DNA of 64,000 nt from Phytophthora hibernalis (lineage: Eukaryota; Oomycota; Peronosporomycetes; Peronosporales; Peronosporaceae), in contig JAAKBF010000012.1 of NCBI GenBank assembly GCA_012656075.1, forward strand, positions 248,001 through 312,000, given 5' to 3'. Below, piece after piece: positions 45,062-56,456 of the stretch. Under the pieces are notes generated by a model. The model saw only the letters and a program-made list of their open reading frames with translations, was not told the DNA's origin and ran no database searches. Position 1 is the first letter of the stretch. Each line of letters opens with the position of its first letter. The position numbers and the translations under genes were made by a program.

Positions 45062-46053
45062 TTAGCTCTTTCCCGAACTCCACTTTGGCTGTGCTCGATC
45101 TTCTGTGTATCTTAGCCAGCCGTCGTCACGCAGTTGCTTAGTCGTAGCCTTGGCCGCTTGAGTTGGCTCATACTGAATGAAATCCAGCTTGTCTCGACCG
45201 TACTTGGCTAATATATTGTTTCTCCGTTCTGCTAAGTCCTTCAGCTGCTGCGTGTAGCACTGATATCGGTCAGCGTCGTAAGTGACCGCCTGTAAATGAT
45301 TCCCAGTATCAATCCACTTGAGAATCAGGATTGGTAGTAGCACATCCTCCCCAATGAGTTCTTGCCGCATGTAAAGTGTGCTACTTGTCTCTAATGTTCG
45401 CACCGTACCCGATTCGAACACATCATCGTCTTCCAATTTCACCGTGCAATAAGCGTACGCTTGCACCCTCGCCAGTCCATCAATATCGACGTCCAACACA
45501 TAGATCGTCTCGCGGGCATGGATTGCCATACCCTTCAGGTGAGCCGGGCGCACCCAGAAGTGAGTTGGCACGAGCGCTTGCACCAATTTACTCCGTTGCA
45601 TCACATAGTGATTCGCCAGAGCGCAAACTCGCGAATCCAACGGCTCGTCAGGTGACAATCCGATGCCGCTTGCTGCGAGTTCAGCCGTCAGATTTTCTGG
45701 GTTCTCACGTACTCCGTCCTCGATGCTCGCAATCATGCCATTGAACACTTGAACTTGAACAGATTGACAGCCTCTGCGGTTGCCGCCGTGGGTTGCAACA
45801 TCTCCACCTCGTTGTTGTAAAGGGCTGCATATCCAGCGATCCACCCGCAGTGTCCATTGGCCGCTACATCCGTGACCTTACGCCCAAGTATTCCAATCCA
45901 CGTTTTAAGCGACACTCCTGCATCATTTCCTGGCTTAGGGCCAGTGTATGACCATCCAGGGTCCTTCATCTTGGTTGTGCTCTCCTCCATGTTCTCGTCC
46001 TCTGCGTCGACCGACGTGGCACGGTAGTATCTTTTCGCCATATCCAGCGTCAC
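45062..46053 (-). pseudogene. LINE-encoded OTU-like cysteine protease segment
   Basis: Reads VAANGHCGWIAGYAALYNNE near 45880-45820, where OTU proteases have an Asp-Gly-x-Cys motif. One frame change later come HFWVRPAHLKGMAIHARETI and YVLDVD, resembling the OTU segment of Trp, an alternating hydrophobic helix and I-x-V. The Asp of the usual DGNC is replaced (NGHC), while the Cys is kept. Such OTU-type deubiquitinase domains are known in some retroelements. The assignment here is by motif only. Two frames (46053-45733 and 45844-45062) overlap and should join by a one-base correction near 45740-45780. Confidence 0.5.
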
Positions 46054-46976
46054 AGCTTGATCACCTAGGTTGGTGCAGACTGGAAGGTCCGCCGCCGTCG
46101 TACAAACTGGTGCTGCGCTTGCAGCGCATCCAACAAGTATTGGTGCATATACTGCTGTTGCGTCTTCTTATCTCCCTTCTTGGGCGAGACTTGGCCCCTC
46201 TTTTGAGGTGACAGAGAGCGCATCACCACTGTGCGCCTGGCTTCCTTTTCACCTTCTTCTGACGTCCCTCGCGCTGGCCACCTCTCTCCTTCTCCCACTC
46301 CTCAGGCGCCGTGCGCTTTGGCGAGACCGATGATCTCGTCCGTACCGGTCCAACTGCTCCACCAGCCCGATATTATCCTGCTTCGAGACTGCAGCTCGAC
46401 AGCCTCCACGTGCACCACTAGTCAAAATGCGTCTCGTTGGCGATCGGCCACGCACAGTCGTACCTCCTTCCGCCTTGTCGCCAGCCTCCTTCTTTGTCCC
46501 GATAACACTCTGGGTCTGTTCTCGCACGGCTTCGGTGCTCCTCTCAGACATCTCCCCATCACCCTCACCATCGCGATCGTCTTCCGTCTCTTGTACCTCT
46601 CCGTACTCCACCGGGAGCGGCAGCTAATTCTCGGCCGCTGACGTGGCCCCCAAGTGAGGCGGCGTGGACTCCTCTGTTTTCGACTCATCCGCCGCCTTAC
46701 TCTCCCGCCCTGTTTGCTGCGTCCCTTGGTCCACTGCTTTATCCTCACGTTGCTCCACTGGTTGTCGATACATCTCCCATTCTCGGGGAAGAGCCGGTCA
46801 GTCAATCGGCTCCTTCTGTCCCCTTTGCTTGGAGACTTGGTTCGTGCTCTAGGCGACTTGACGGCCCCAGCCTTCTTCAACTGAGCCTTCCGACTGCAGC
46901 AAGCTGTCATCTTGCTGCTCTTGAGCAGCAGCTGGAGCTGCTCAATAGTCGTCGGCAGTTCCGCTTCTCCCGCGAA

Positions 46977-48566
46977 CTATCCTTGTTTTTCCACTTTCAT
47001 CGGCAAGTGTCCTTTCATGGTCAGCGCGGGTGCTGCTTGCGTCGCCTCCATTGCTACAGCCTCCACTCGACAGCTCTTGGTGGAGTGGTCGGGTGAATGA
47101 CATGCTCTGCATGGCCAGTAGGCATAGACTGTGTGGTGATGGACCACCACGATAACTTCGTCGATCGTAATGAAGGCAATCTCGCGAAGTTTGACCGGAC
47201 ACGTCGCGCCTCTGATCGTCACGATCCACTCCTTGTCATTGACCCCGACCCTCGACGGCTCTGGGTGCTTCATTTCCTGCACTTCAAGCCCTAATCTTTT
47301 GGCCATCAGCCAGTACAGGTTCCGAGAGGTCATGTTTCCTCTGCGTACCGCCACCGAGAACTGGTAACAATCCATCTGCACCAGCGCGTGCGTCACCTTC
47401 GCCTTCTCTCGCTGCTGCCTGTAATCGACAAGCGGCGATAACTTGCCGGCAAGTGGCATCTCCCATCCGGTCCAGCGCGCAGCAGACTGCTTGCCCTTGA
47501 AAGTGACTGTAATCAGCCGCGTCTCCTTGTCGAGCATGATCCTCGACATAGATTCCTTGAATTCAAGTACTTCTTGTTCGTGTTGAGGTGCCGCTTCCCG
47601 TCCAGCATTTACCAGCCGTAGAATCGCCTCACGCGCCATGTCACTCCCGAAACGCTGTCCAGGCGCTAAATGCGCGTACAGCGGGTATTCAATTGCGTGG
47701 AACAAATCTGTGAATACGGCAAGCTCCTCCGCATCCATTGACTGTGTGAGAAAGGTAGGCGATCTCGTTAACTCGAGATCGTGGTTCAGGATCATGATGA
47801 GCGCACGATCTTCTTCCACGGCCCTCTCCCTCAGTTCAACCTGGCCGCGGGCATAGCTCCTTCATCTTCCTCTGTTCTTCCGTAACCGGGTTTGCTCCAC
47901 ACTTTGTGAGGCCCGTGTTCACGTCGCCCATATACGAGTTTCCAGCAACCCCTTCACTTGGGACTGCCTCCTTGCTCTCCGTTCCGCCTTGCAAGTGGCA
48001 TAATTGCAAACGCCTTTCCACCTCGTCTTGGTCTAGATTCACCGTCACCACCCACTGATGCATGACCTTGCAGAGCCCCCAAACGTGCTCAGTCACGCGT
48101 ATGTCCCAATAATTTTGGACATTCTTGTAGGGTTCCGCCATTTCCACACGGCTGGCCCTTCCAATCCTTCTTTAGTTGATGCTCCGATCTTTCCTCTTGT
48201 CATTGCGTCGCAGCCCAGCGCAGGAAGCGCCGACAGCTAGCCAGCTCCCCAGCCGTATAATCGTATGAAGAATGTACTCCTGCTTGACACCCTGCAGCAG
48301 GTAGCGACGGAGCTGTTGGAATGTCGCCCTGCCATCCGTACTGTCACTACCGACCCCGTCCACCATTTTTGCTCTGAAAACTGCCGACGGTCTTCATCTG
48401 GCTCTGCACCTTTCGCGGCGGATCCTTGGTCAGTTTCCTGACCGGCCACGGGTGCCTCACTTCCACGTCCACCAGGCCTCTGCTTGTCGTCTCGCGCCTG
48501 GCCCTGTGCTCGTGTTCTTCTACCAGCCACCGTCGTCCATCCGCCCAGCTGCTCAGTTGCTGCCAT
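46977..48566 (-). pseudogene. LINE ORF1 (Gag-like, CCHC zinc knuckle)
   Basis: Opens with MAATEQLGGWTTVAGRRT at 48566 and continues with two or three frame changes. The long segment 47819-46977 includes SAARWTGWEMPLAGKLSPLV, then WPCRACHSPDHSTKSC, a perfect C-x2-C-x4-H-x4-C knuckle (about 47080-47125) typical of nucleic-acid-binding Gag proteins. It is followed by a basic, Arg/Ser-rich linker (46910-46420) leading into the pol-like part. It would bind element RNA in a ribonucleoprotein. The frame changes at about 48300 and 47830 may be real or indel errors. Confidence 0.75.
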
Positions 48567-49052
48567 CTGGCTCGCGTCAGCTGAAGCTCCTTCCTACCCC
48601 AACTGCCGTCTACGCTCCCACAGCCGCGTGCTGCACACCTTGCTTTCCATCCATGGTCGTTTCTTGACGCCGCTCTTCAAATTACTTGAGGATTGTATGT
48701 CCGGGGTTTCGGGCCTTCCTTGAACCCCACCCGGATCGTTATATCTTGCCCAGCTAGCCTTGAGTCCGAAGAGTCGCGCGCCCTAGCCGGTATATCGGGA
48801 AGTGTAAATGACGTACTTAAGCCGACAACAACAGTAAATCGTAACCTTTGTGTAACCCTTTTGTAGCTCCATGGACTTATTGAGCCCCTCCCCGTTGCTC
48901 CAAGGCGACATGTTGATTTTTGTATCCATCTCACTCCAGACTGGATACTCCAAGAACTTCAAAATGGAATCTGGACGATCATCTTGGAGTAAAATCAAAA
49001 ATTAGCTCCAGAGTTTGAATAGCTCCAGAAAGTACAGTTCTCTACAGTAATA
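48567..49052. other. flank between LINE and Tc1/mariner-like element
   Basis: About 490 bases, nothing coding recognised. The first part may be the LINE 5' untranslated region. The right end (TTCTCTACAGTAATA) abuts the inverted repeat of the next element, with TA as the last two bases, the target used by Tc1/mariner transposases. Confidence 0.5.
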
Positions 49053-49099
49053 CACCATTTTCCGGTCAAGCTGCAAAGTTTTACAAGCAAGGTGCAAAT
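49053..49099 (+). repeat. left terminal inverted repeat of the Tc1/mariner-like element
   Basis: 47 bases beginning CACCATTTTCCGG and ending GGTGCAAAT; flanked outside by TA at 49051-49052. Matches the reverse complement of 50501-50542 plus the five displaced bases at 57950-57954. Confidence 0.85.
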
Positions 49100-49178
49100 G
49101 ACAGATGACGGATTCAGGATAAAAATCCAAAATCATTTTTTGTGTTTTGCAAATTTCCCCTAAGCATTTACAGGCGAG

Positions 49179-50325
49179 ATGCAAACCAATCGTTTTGGCG
49201 GGCTAGATTGTCGGCTCGCGCCCAAACGCTTGGTCCTCACGTACTAGGGAGAGCAAGGTCGCTTCTTGTTCTTCATTCCGAAAGATGCCATTTCCCCGGA
49301 CCCCACGAAGTCAGCGAAGGCCTTCGAGAGGGCACATGCAAAGGCCCGCGTCGTGAAGGCCTTTCGCGATGGACGTGACTGGAAGGAGGTTGCTAAAAAC
49401 AACGACCTCAACTACCATACTGCTCGGCGGGCTATCTTAGCTGCCAACCAAGACTCCAAGTAACACGGCGGCTTGCGAGCTGCCTCAGTCAAGATGACAG
49501 TTGAAGTAATGAGCAAGATCGAGGAGTATGTTGACGAAGACTGCAGGCAGACGCTTGAGCAGTATTGCGACCGCCTGCATTCTGATTTGGGGGTTTCTGT
49601 AAGCCTCACATCCGTGCACTGAGCCCTGCAAGGAATGCTGTACTCTACCAGGCGCCTCCGCATTGAAAAAGCGACCATGAACTCGACAGCGAACAAGGCC
49701 AAGAGGAAGGCGTTTGTTGTGTCGCTTAACAAGCACATTAAACAAGGTAATATGATTGTTTATCAAGATGAAACTAACTACAATTTGTATCTGTCCCGGA
49801 CGGAAGGATGGTCTCGCATCGGTGAGCGTGCCATCGTCCAACTTTCACCGTCGCAAGGCAAGAATCTTCACATTCAAGGCGGGGTTTCTTCTGGATCGGG
49901 GGTGCTGCTTATGAAGACGCACGAAGGATCGATAAAAAGAAGAAAACGCCCGCTTTTTACCGGATTTATTCATGGCCGCTCTTCGCTCCGATGAGTACAA
50001 GGAGCTGGAAGCTAGCAAGAAGATCGGTATTGTCACGGCGGCGCACTGCCAAGTCGAAGATCTGGCTCGGCAGATGCTTGCCGAAGATGGCATCGTAAAC
50101 CTCAACACACTGGAGGTGTTGAGGCTTGGTCCCTACAGCCTGATGCTCAACCCCATTGAGGGGTGCTGGAACTCGCTGAAGGCAAATATGAAGGCCTTCG
50201 TTGCTGAGCGCAAGCATGAGATGCTGGTCCGCGGAGAATACGACACGTTTACGGCTCATCGAATGGCAATACTTAATAGTGCACTTGAAGCCAAGAAGGC
50301 TGTGATCACGGGGAGGCTTGTATGA
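49179..50325 (+). pseudogene. Tc1/mariner-like DDE transposase (decayed)
   Basis: An N-terminal helix-turn-helix reads WKEVAKNNDLNYHTARRAI. The catalytic core has IVYQDETNYNLYLSRTEGWS with the first Asp (49766-49830), and a C-terminal LGPYSLMLNPIEGCWNSLK with the final acidic residue (50120-50175). The central DNA-x-H motif has decayed to IVTAAHCQ, so the second Asp is gone. An in-frame TGA lies at 49619-49621 where Arg or Trp is expected, and a TAA/TGA pair plus frame changes occur near 49463 and 49994. The product is inactive. It lies between the two inverted repeats in the plus orientation. Confidence 0.85.
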
Positions 50326-50500
50326 CGATATGAGCGTCACTGTCTCCGACACTGCTTCGCTGCAGAGAGAGGAGAGGACATGCAGTTAGGAGCTTAGCGT
50401 TTTGCATCTTGCTTGAAAAGAATACAGGAGTGTTTTGCAAAAGATGAAAATGTCTTTTTCTGTTCAGTGGAACAAACTTGAATTTTCCCATTTTATGATT

Positions 50501-50542
50501 ATTTGCAACTTGCTTGTAAAACTTTGCAGCTTGACCGGAAAA
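50501..50542 (+). repeat. right terminal inverted repeat (inner part)
   Basis: Begins ATTTGCAACTTGC and ends CTTGACCGGAAAA. Its outer five bases were separated by the retrotransposon insertion and now lie at 57950-57954 (TGGTG). Confidence 0.85.
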
Positions 50543-50704
50543 GTGTGCGGTTAAGTACGAAGAATGGCGAAGAACTTAACCGGGGTTTCCGAACCGGGGC
50601 AAACGGCGAGCCAGTCATTCGCCGTTTTGCCGCCCGACGCTCAGAGCAGCACCGAGCTCAGAGCTCCACGAAGAAGAAGCAGCTAGGCTGCCAGCGAGAA
50701 TTTT
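50543..50704 (+). repeat. split direct repeat A1
   Basis: Starts GTGTGCGGTTAAGTACGAAG, contains ACGGCGAGCCAGTCATTCGC, and ends CAGCGAGAATTTT. It is the left terminus of the retrotransposon and is repeated at 57619-57780 with few changes, mostly one-base indels. Confidence 0.9.
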
Positions 50705-50705
50705 G

Positions 50706-53467
50706 ATGCACGTCATCGCGTCCAAGCCCGCGGTCCCCGCCAGAAACCCTTCCCGCGCCTCCTACGCTGGCCTCGGTGGGCGACCTGTTCGCCTGGAGGC
50801 CCCTGATGAACTCGGTGGATATTGGGCGGGCCCTGTGTACGCGACGTTGGTCGGTGACCCTCAGCTCCCGGGCCCCTTCTTCGACGACGCCGACGGCGTG
50901 AAGCGACCCGCCGTGCAGGTGCTTCTGACTTTCCTTCTTCCAACCGAGCGCTTGGAGGACATCCAGCCGGCTCTTCGAGAGCACCTTAAGGTGCCGATCT
51001 GGATCCCCACTGGCGGCTGACGCAGACTTCCGTCAACCTAGCAAGCGAGCTCCAGGAGCGGCCGCTGCTGTCCGTCTTTCGCTTTCTCCGGTTCACCCAG
51101 TACTTCGTGGCAGCACCGCACAATGACACCAAGTTTACCAAGCACACGTCTGACGTGTATCTCTATGGCCAAGTCCTCAGCTACCGACCAGCTACGTCCA
51201 TCGATCTCGTCGACGACATTGACCTGATCCAGGAGCGAGGCTGTGGCTACATATGCCGGGTCGCCATCCGCTGCTATACCGGGGAGCGCCACCAAGTGGT
51301 CGCCGTCCGCTTGGTTGACGTGCGCAGCCAAGCTATCTCGCGGGATGAGTTCGTGCTGGGCTTCTTCCACGGTCTACCGTCGCGGCTGCAGCCCACCCGG
51401 TTCGACACCGCCTGGCGGTCCTTCAGCACCTCGCTCACCGACCGTGCGTCGGTGCGCCCGCGTCTGGCTCATGCTTTCCCTGCCCCTGGGGCGGAAGGCG
51501 CGGCCGCGGTTGATCTGGGTCATCAAGCGGTCGCTTACGTGACCCTGCGCGGCACCAAGACGGCCGTTGTTCCGGGCGGACCATGCTTGGACGTGGTCCA
51601 CCCGCCCAGGGCGACCATGGACATCGACGAAGGCAACGCATCCCCGGACGTCACCACCATGCATCGTTCGGCGGATGTCGAGTTCCCACTCCTTACCCTG
51701 GCCGAAGCCGACCTGACGCCAGGCGATCAGTTCTCGTCGCCGTCGCCCTCGACTTCCCAACTGGCGCCTGGCGCCCACGCAGTGGGAACTGTTCCAGATT
51801 CTGCTACGCCGGGGCCAGGCCCTGGACCCATGACCCCGGCATCAAATCCGCTCATGCCTGGTCTCTCGGGAGAGGCGTTCATGAAGGCACTGCTCCTGGA
51901 GCAGCGTGCCACCAACGCCACCCTCCAGTCACAACTTTCGGCCCTGTTGGCTTCAGTGGTGGCACTCCAGACTCAAATTGCTACCCCGTCGGCGGATGCA
52001 ACGGCGGTCCCTGGGTCATCTCGCTCCCATTCGCAAGATCTTGCGCTGTCTCGCGATCAAGCGCCAGTCGCTGACGTCCGAAGTTCGCAGCCCGACCCAC
52101 CGGGTCGGAGCAGTCACGACTTCCTCCGGGAGCTGGTCTCAGTGACGCCGGGCTCCATCATCATCGTTTCCAGACCACAGAGAGCGCACGTTCGCTTTCT
52201 CGCTCGCACCCCGGCCCTGGACTCGGGCGTCGTTCTGAGGCAGTCCACGGTCCCCAATCTCGGTCGGTTCGCTGCCCCCGGGCGATCGTTCACTTTCCCC
52301 ACCGCGCGATCGATCCCGCTCTCGTTCACGTCGACGTGACCGAGGTGATCGACGCGCACGTCATGAGTCTCCCTGCGTCGCCACCACCGTCCGCAATTTC
52401 GCTCCAGGAGCCGTTCCCGTCGGCGCTCGCGGTCCGCCAGGCGGGACAGGCGCTCGTACTCCTTCATCCGGCAGCCCCAGGGTCAACAACCGGCCGGCAA
52501 CAATCTGTTTCGCCCTTCTCCGAGCGAAATGGCCGTCCATGAAGCTGCTCGAGTCGGCCCGCGGTTCCAGGACCAAGATACAGGTACGAACTCTACTTTC
52601 CACCGGTTTGCTAACATGTATCCGTTCGATCGGGTCTGTTTCATTCTTCGCCAAGAGCCCTTTCGCGGCCAGTATCGGGCCACCAAGGTGACGTCGAAGA
52701 TGTTGTTCTCGGTGGACTTTTTCAGCCGACCTTTCGACCATTTCCTGTCTCGATGCACCAGGTGCATACCACCAGGATCGCACTGTGATCCACGAGGACT
52801 CCCAGTGGGGTGGTCTTGAACCGGCACCCCCGCTGCAAATCCGCCGGGCGGACCAGTTGCATCAGGTGCTCTATACGATCCAAGACGCTGCGTCACTGTG
52901 GTACCCTTCCGGCCTTGCTGCGGTGTTCCGCACAGTACACGGCGACTCGGTCAGGTCGCTCCAACAGGACGCGCCGGCCCAGCTCCTCTACGCCATGTGC
53001 AACTTGTACCAGGTGATTTTCTCCGATCTGTTCGACGACCTTCTCCATGGTGTGGCCATTCGGGAGACAGGCTCTCGAGCTCTGAGCTCTCTCCGCAGCG
53101 ACTCTCCCACCTATCAGCGTCTGGTGACGCGAGTGATGAATGATGCAGGGTGCGGTCGGTGTCACACGCAGTAGCGTCGGGGTTCCAGGGACCACACGGC
53201 TCCAGGAGCACTCCCGCGCGCGGGCATGCCCCCGTCGCGGTACTCGTCCAGCATGGACCTGGCCTGAAGCCGGGTCCTCCATCATCCCCTAGCAGGTCCG
53301 AGACTGTCAACGGCAAGCAAGTTTGTGTTCGGTTTCAATCCGTGAAAGGATGTTCCTTCCCACGATGCCAGCACCTTCACGAGCTTCACCGTCTCCCGCC
53401 TGACGTTCTGAAGTGGGTGACAGACATGCACAATGGGTTGAAGTCTTCGCACCCTCAGAGGGAGTGA
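50706..53467 (+). pseudogene. Gag-like region of the YR retrotransposon, with CCCH-type finger
   Basis: The ATG at 50706 starts a frame that, after one C-run slip near 51010, continues through 51107-52339. A structured part ending near 51500 (SIDLVDDIDLIQERGCGYIC, DEFVLGFFHGLPSRL) is followed by a Pro/Ser/Thr-rich stretch and an Ala/Leu coiled stretch (NATLQSQLSALLASVVALQ). From about 52400 Arg/Ser-rich and other frames follow. The segment 52785-53174 is globular (LHQVLYTIQDAASLWYPS). At 53310-53400 VCVRFQSVKGCSFPRCQHLH gives C-x8-C-x4-C-x3-H, a CCCH-like knuckle. It probably coats element RNA. The start and joins are approximate because of frameshifts. Confidence 0.6.
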
Positions 53468-53604
53468 AGGTCTTGGGGAGGCGAACACTTAGCGACCAAC
53501 ATTGGCTGTTTTGTTTCCTCCCGTGTCTTCTACTGCGTCTGACGCAACCACCTCGATCGGATCGGGCTGCCTTGATGCCGCAACTCGCACGGCCCCATCG
53601 GCCT

Positions 53605-53870
53605 CGTGCGCTGGTCTGCGTGCTTCACCTCCGGTGCCAGGCACCTCGACTTCATCATCGAATGCTGTCTCGACCGCTCAGAGCGTCACCGGCCCAGGCC
53701 CATCGGCGTCGTACGCTGGTCTGCGTGCCTCTTTGGTGCCAGGCACCCCGACGTCATCACCGTCTGCTGTCCCGACCGTGCAGTGTGCCATCGGCTCCGG
53801 CGCTCCGGCGTCGTACGCTGGTGTGTCTGCCTCACTGGTGCCAGGCACGTCGATTCCATTCCCACGTGAT
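53605..53870 (+). repeat. tandem repeat in the YR element, three units of about 105 bases
   Basis: Three successive units start near 53609, 53714 and 53816, each with GCTGGTCTGCGTGCC-like DNA coding for SYAGLRASLVPGT-like peptides. They encode an Ala/Ser/Pro-rich linker between the CCCH finger and the RNase H. Unit lengths are 105 and 102 bases. Confidence 0.75.
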
Positions 53871-53939
53871 GTCGGGAATCCACAGCTCGCCATCATCCTG
53901 ATCGGTGGATCGGGCGTCGATGGCCGTCAGGGCTATCGG

Positions 53940-54395
53940 CCCCGCCTTTTGCCTCCTTTGACGGCGGCTTTCGGCCATTGAGCGACCGGTGTGCCTTTGA
54001 CTGGTGCGTTTGGTCCTGTGACCATCGCCTCATCCTACCACGTTCCTGGACCCCCACTCCAACAATGTCATGGAGGCTAAAGGGCTTCTCGCGTGCCTCC
54101 GCTGGATTCGAGCCGCGTTTCCGTTTCACCGGGTGGATGTTTATGGAGACTCTCGCGTGGTTATCTCTGAGGCGTTATGTCGATTTGCGTGCCGGGCACC
54201 CCAATTGGCTTCGTTGATCGGTGAGATTCGTGCCCTGGGCACCGGTGACACGCTCATCTATCTTCACGCCATTCTCCGGGCTTCCAATACCGCCGCGGAC
54301 GGGCTTTGCAATTGGATCATGGACTCCTTTCCCGGGCGACCTCACCTTGTCGGGCACGCGTTGGCCTTGCAAGCCGTCCTCCGCTTCGGCTCAGA
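53940..54395 (+). pseudogene. RNase H domain upstream of the reverse transcriptase
   Basis: In frame order the four acidic positions are visible: FASFDGGFRPLSD (Asp), VMEAKGLLACLRWI (Glu), VDVYGDSRVVISEAL (Asp) and ASNTAADGLCNWIMD (Asp). One frame change near 54055 separates the first from the rest. This is a complete-looking RNase H, but it lies before, not after, the reverse transcriptase. It runs on into 54396-54861, a segment of unknown nature with frame changes (LHDFHRVAHLVRARFDQL, VGGFTSVKVRHTGHS). Confidence 0.65.
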
Positions 54396-54929
54396 GCCCG
54401 GCGATCCTGCTTCGCCTTCCGCTCCCGAATGCATCGATTCTACCCGATCTACTAGCTCATGTGGCTGCGACCTGGTCGCTTGTTCTTCACGATTTTCATC
54501 GGGTGGCACATCTTGTTCGCGCGCGCTTCGACCAGCTATCCGACGATCGGCCCTGTTATCCCTGTCCCGTGTTCGCGACCAACTTCGCGCATTTTTACGT
54601 TGGCGGCTTCACTTCCGTCAAGGTTCGACACACCGGCCACTCGGTCGTGTTGTGTTCGCGGCCGTTCCCGGTGCGTGCCTCGTGCGGTTTTTGACGGCCT
54701 TCAATCCGCTGCCCGGCGCGTTGGCGTCCCGTTTCCAGTTGACTCGGCCTTTCTGGCGGCTGGACCAGGACGTTCCTGAAGTTGATATTCGCATCCTGGA
54801 TGCTCTCGTGACCGACCCTAGGCTTGGGATTCCGGGTACCCTCGCCCTGTTTCGCGGCTGACCGTCGTCCGAACAAGGCCCTTCGCCCCTGGCTTTATCG
54901 TGTTCATCTCGCTTCTTACCCGAATCTGA

Positions 54930-55860
54930 GCTCTTATGCGCCATCGCGCAGGACGGGCTGGTCCCTCCTGGAAGGATCCCTCCGGCCGATGGGGTCGCGC
55001 CCGACGCCCGACAACTACCCTGGTGCTCGCACAGGTGCGGGTCTTGTGATCGACAAGCTGCTTGCCGATTATTACCAGGGCCGTGACCATGCACGCATTT
55101 GAACGCGACCCGACGTTCCAGTCGAGTGCGTTTGCATTGGTGCCGAAGAAAAACAAGCCGTTGCACCTGGATGGTCGGATCATCCACGACTTATCTGCTT
55201 CAGACGGACTGTCCGTCAACGCGCAGACGGCCTCAGAGGCCTCTCCCGATGCGACTTGGGACCCATTCGTCTCCATTGCGCGTCGCATTTGTGACCTACG
55301 TCGCCGGTACCCAGGGTACACCATTTACGCCATGATCGCAGATATCGCTGACGCCTTCCACCACGTGCCAGTTCACGCGGATCACGCGTCTGCTTTTGGG
55401 GGACGTTTACCTTGCTCCTCCCATGGCATTGTTTCCGGCATGACCTTCTTTGGATGGACATCATCACTGGGATTCTTCGCTGTCTTCGGGAAAGCCATTC
55501 GCCATTACTTGCGCACCGGACAATCCATCGTGCTCGGACATGTGGAGCACTTTTGGTCTTTCCACTGGGTGGACGACATTGTCCTCGTTGAAGTCGATGT
55601 CGGTGACCGCCTTCAGAAGGCAGAGAAGCGTCTCAGAGACGGGGTTAAGCTGGTGTTGGGCTCCGATGGCTGGCATGATGGCAAATTCACGACCTGGTCG
55701 CGTGTCTTCCATGCAGTGGGAATTGACTGGAACATTCCTGATGAGTGCATCACAGTTCCACAGAGGAAGATCGACAAGCTCCGATCCATCTTGACAGAGA
55801 CGTTGGGGAAGGAATCGACTGGACAGCGTGATCGGGGTCCTCCGGCACGTGATTAGTTTC
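54930..55860 (+). pseudogene. reverse transcriptase of the YR retrotransposon
   Basis: A lead-in, GSLRPMGSRPTPDNYPGA and VIDKLLADYYQGR, resembles the entry of DIRS/Gypsy-type RTs. Then come FALVPKKNKPLHLDGRIIHD and LSASDGLSVN (fingers), IADIADAFHHVPVHADHASA (palm Asp), CSSHGIVSGMTFFGW, and the catalytic box FHWVDDIVLVEVD, where the usual YxDD is WVDD with both aspartates kept. The main frame is 55062-55856, preceded by a frame change around 55060. It continues into a connection segment (55860-56090, LRHVISFIPITKPFIQRL). Confidence 0.8.
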
Positions 55861-56099
55861 ATCCCGATCACGAAGCCATTCATCCAGCGTTTGGCCGCGG
55901 TTCAGAACCGTTGTCGAAGATTCACGAGCACAGGCGTTCCAATGACGGAGTTCCTTCGGAAGGATCTGCAATGGTGGAAGGCACTCGCGTTCCAGACCGA
56001 ATTCGCAGGTATACCGATGAACATGTTCGATCACACCAAGACCTTCGACGAGGTTTGGTTGGTGATAGCGACGAAGGGTACAATCTGCATCACGAGTAT

Positions 56100-56456
56100 G
56101 AAGCTCCAGGAGCGTCTACTTCTCAAACAGCGGGGCCAGACCCGAGATGGCAACGAGCTTGAACCAGCGTCACGGACACGTGGGGCTCAAGCCTATCTAC
56201 GGAGGGCACCTGGTGCCACGTCGTCATCCACGGCGACCGATGGATCACAGAATTGGTCGACAAGATGAATTGCAAATCTCCGGAAGGGCAGCAGGCCCTG
56301 CGACAGTGTGCTCTGAGCCAGGCTCGATACAGACTGAATTTCACGACGCACACGATTCGACAAAGAGTGGAGCAGACTCCGAAGTGTGACATCCACGGGG
56401 ATAACAGTACTAACCATAGCTACATGCAGCAGATGGCGTCCGACGCCGGCGTCTAG
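56100..56456 (+). pseudogene. second RNase H-like segment after the reverse transcriptase
   Basis: ELEPASRT joins after one frame change to TWGSSLSTEGTWCHVVIHGD, then RWITELVDKMNCKS and QARYRLNFTTHTIRQ. This fits the order Glu helix, Trp-Gly, His-Gly-Asp and terminal His segment of the RNase H found after DIRS-type RTs. The first Asp strand (possibly LVIADEGYNLHH near 56060) is weak. It suggests the element carries two RNase H domains. Confidence 0.5.

Larger units (their letters stand above)
41390..48566 (-). mobile_element. LINE-type non-LTR retrotransposon, internally deleted
   Basis: A minus-strand series of coding segments in LINE order. It starts with ORF1 with a CCHC knuckle (ATG at 48566), a basic linker, an OTU-like protease segment, the first strand of an endonuclease domain, the back half of a reverse transcriptase, and a C-terminal RNase H. 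About 2 kb that should hold the rest of the endonuclease and the RT fingers is missing between about 44330 and 44130. What remains of the RT has a mutated active site. Several frameshifts and stops occur throughout. No poly(A) tail or target-site duplication was identified, so the outer limits are those of the coding matches. It is dead unless helped in trans. Confidence 0.85.
49053..50542 (+). mobile_element. Tc1/mariner-like DNA transposon, split at its right end
   Basis: Terminal inverted repeats are 49053-49099 (CACCATTTTCCGGTCAAGCT...) and 50501-50542, identical over about 40 bases apart from one or two. The left end is preceded by TA. The right repeat stops exactly at GACCGGAAAA, five bases short of the left copy. 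The missing TGGTG appears at 57950-57954, right after the retrotransposon that occupies 50543-57949. So the element is complete except for being interrupted by that insertion. Confidence 0.85.
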
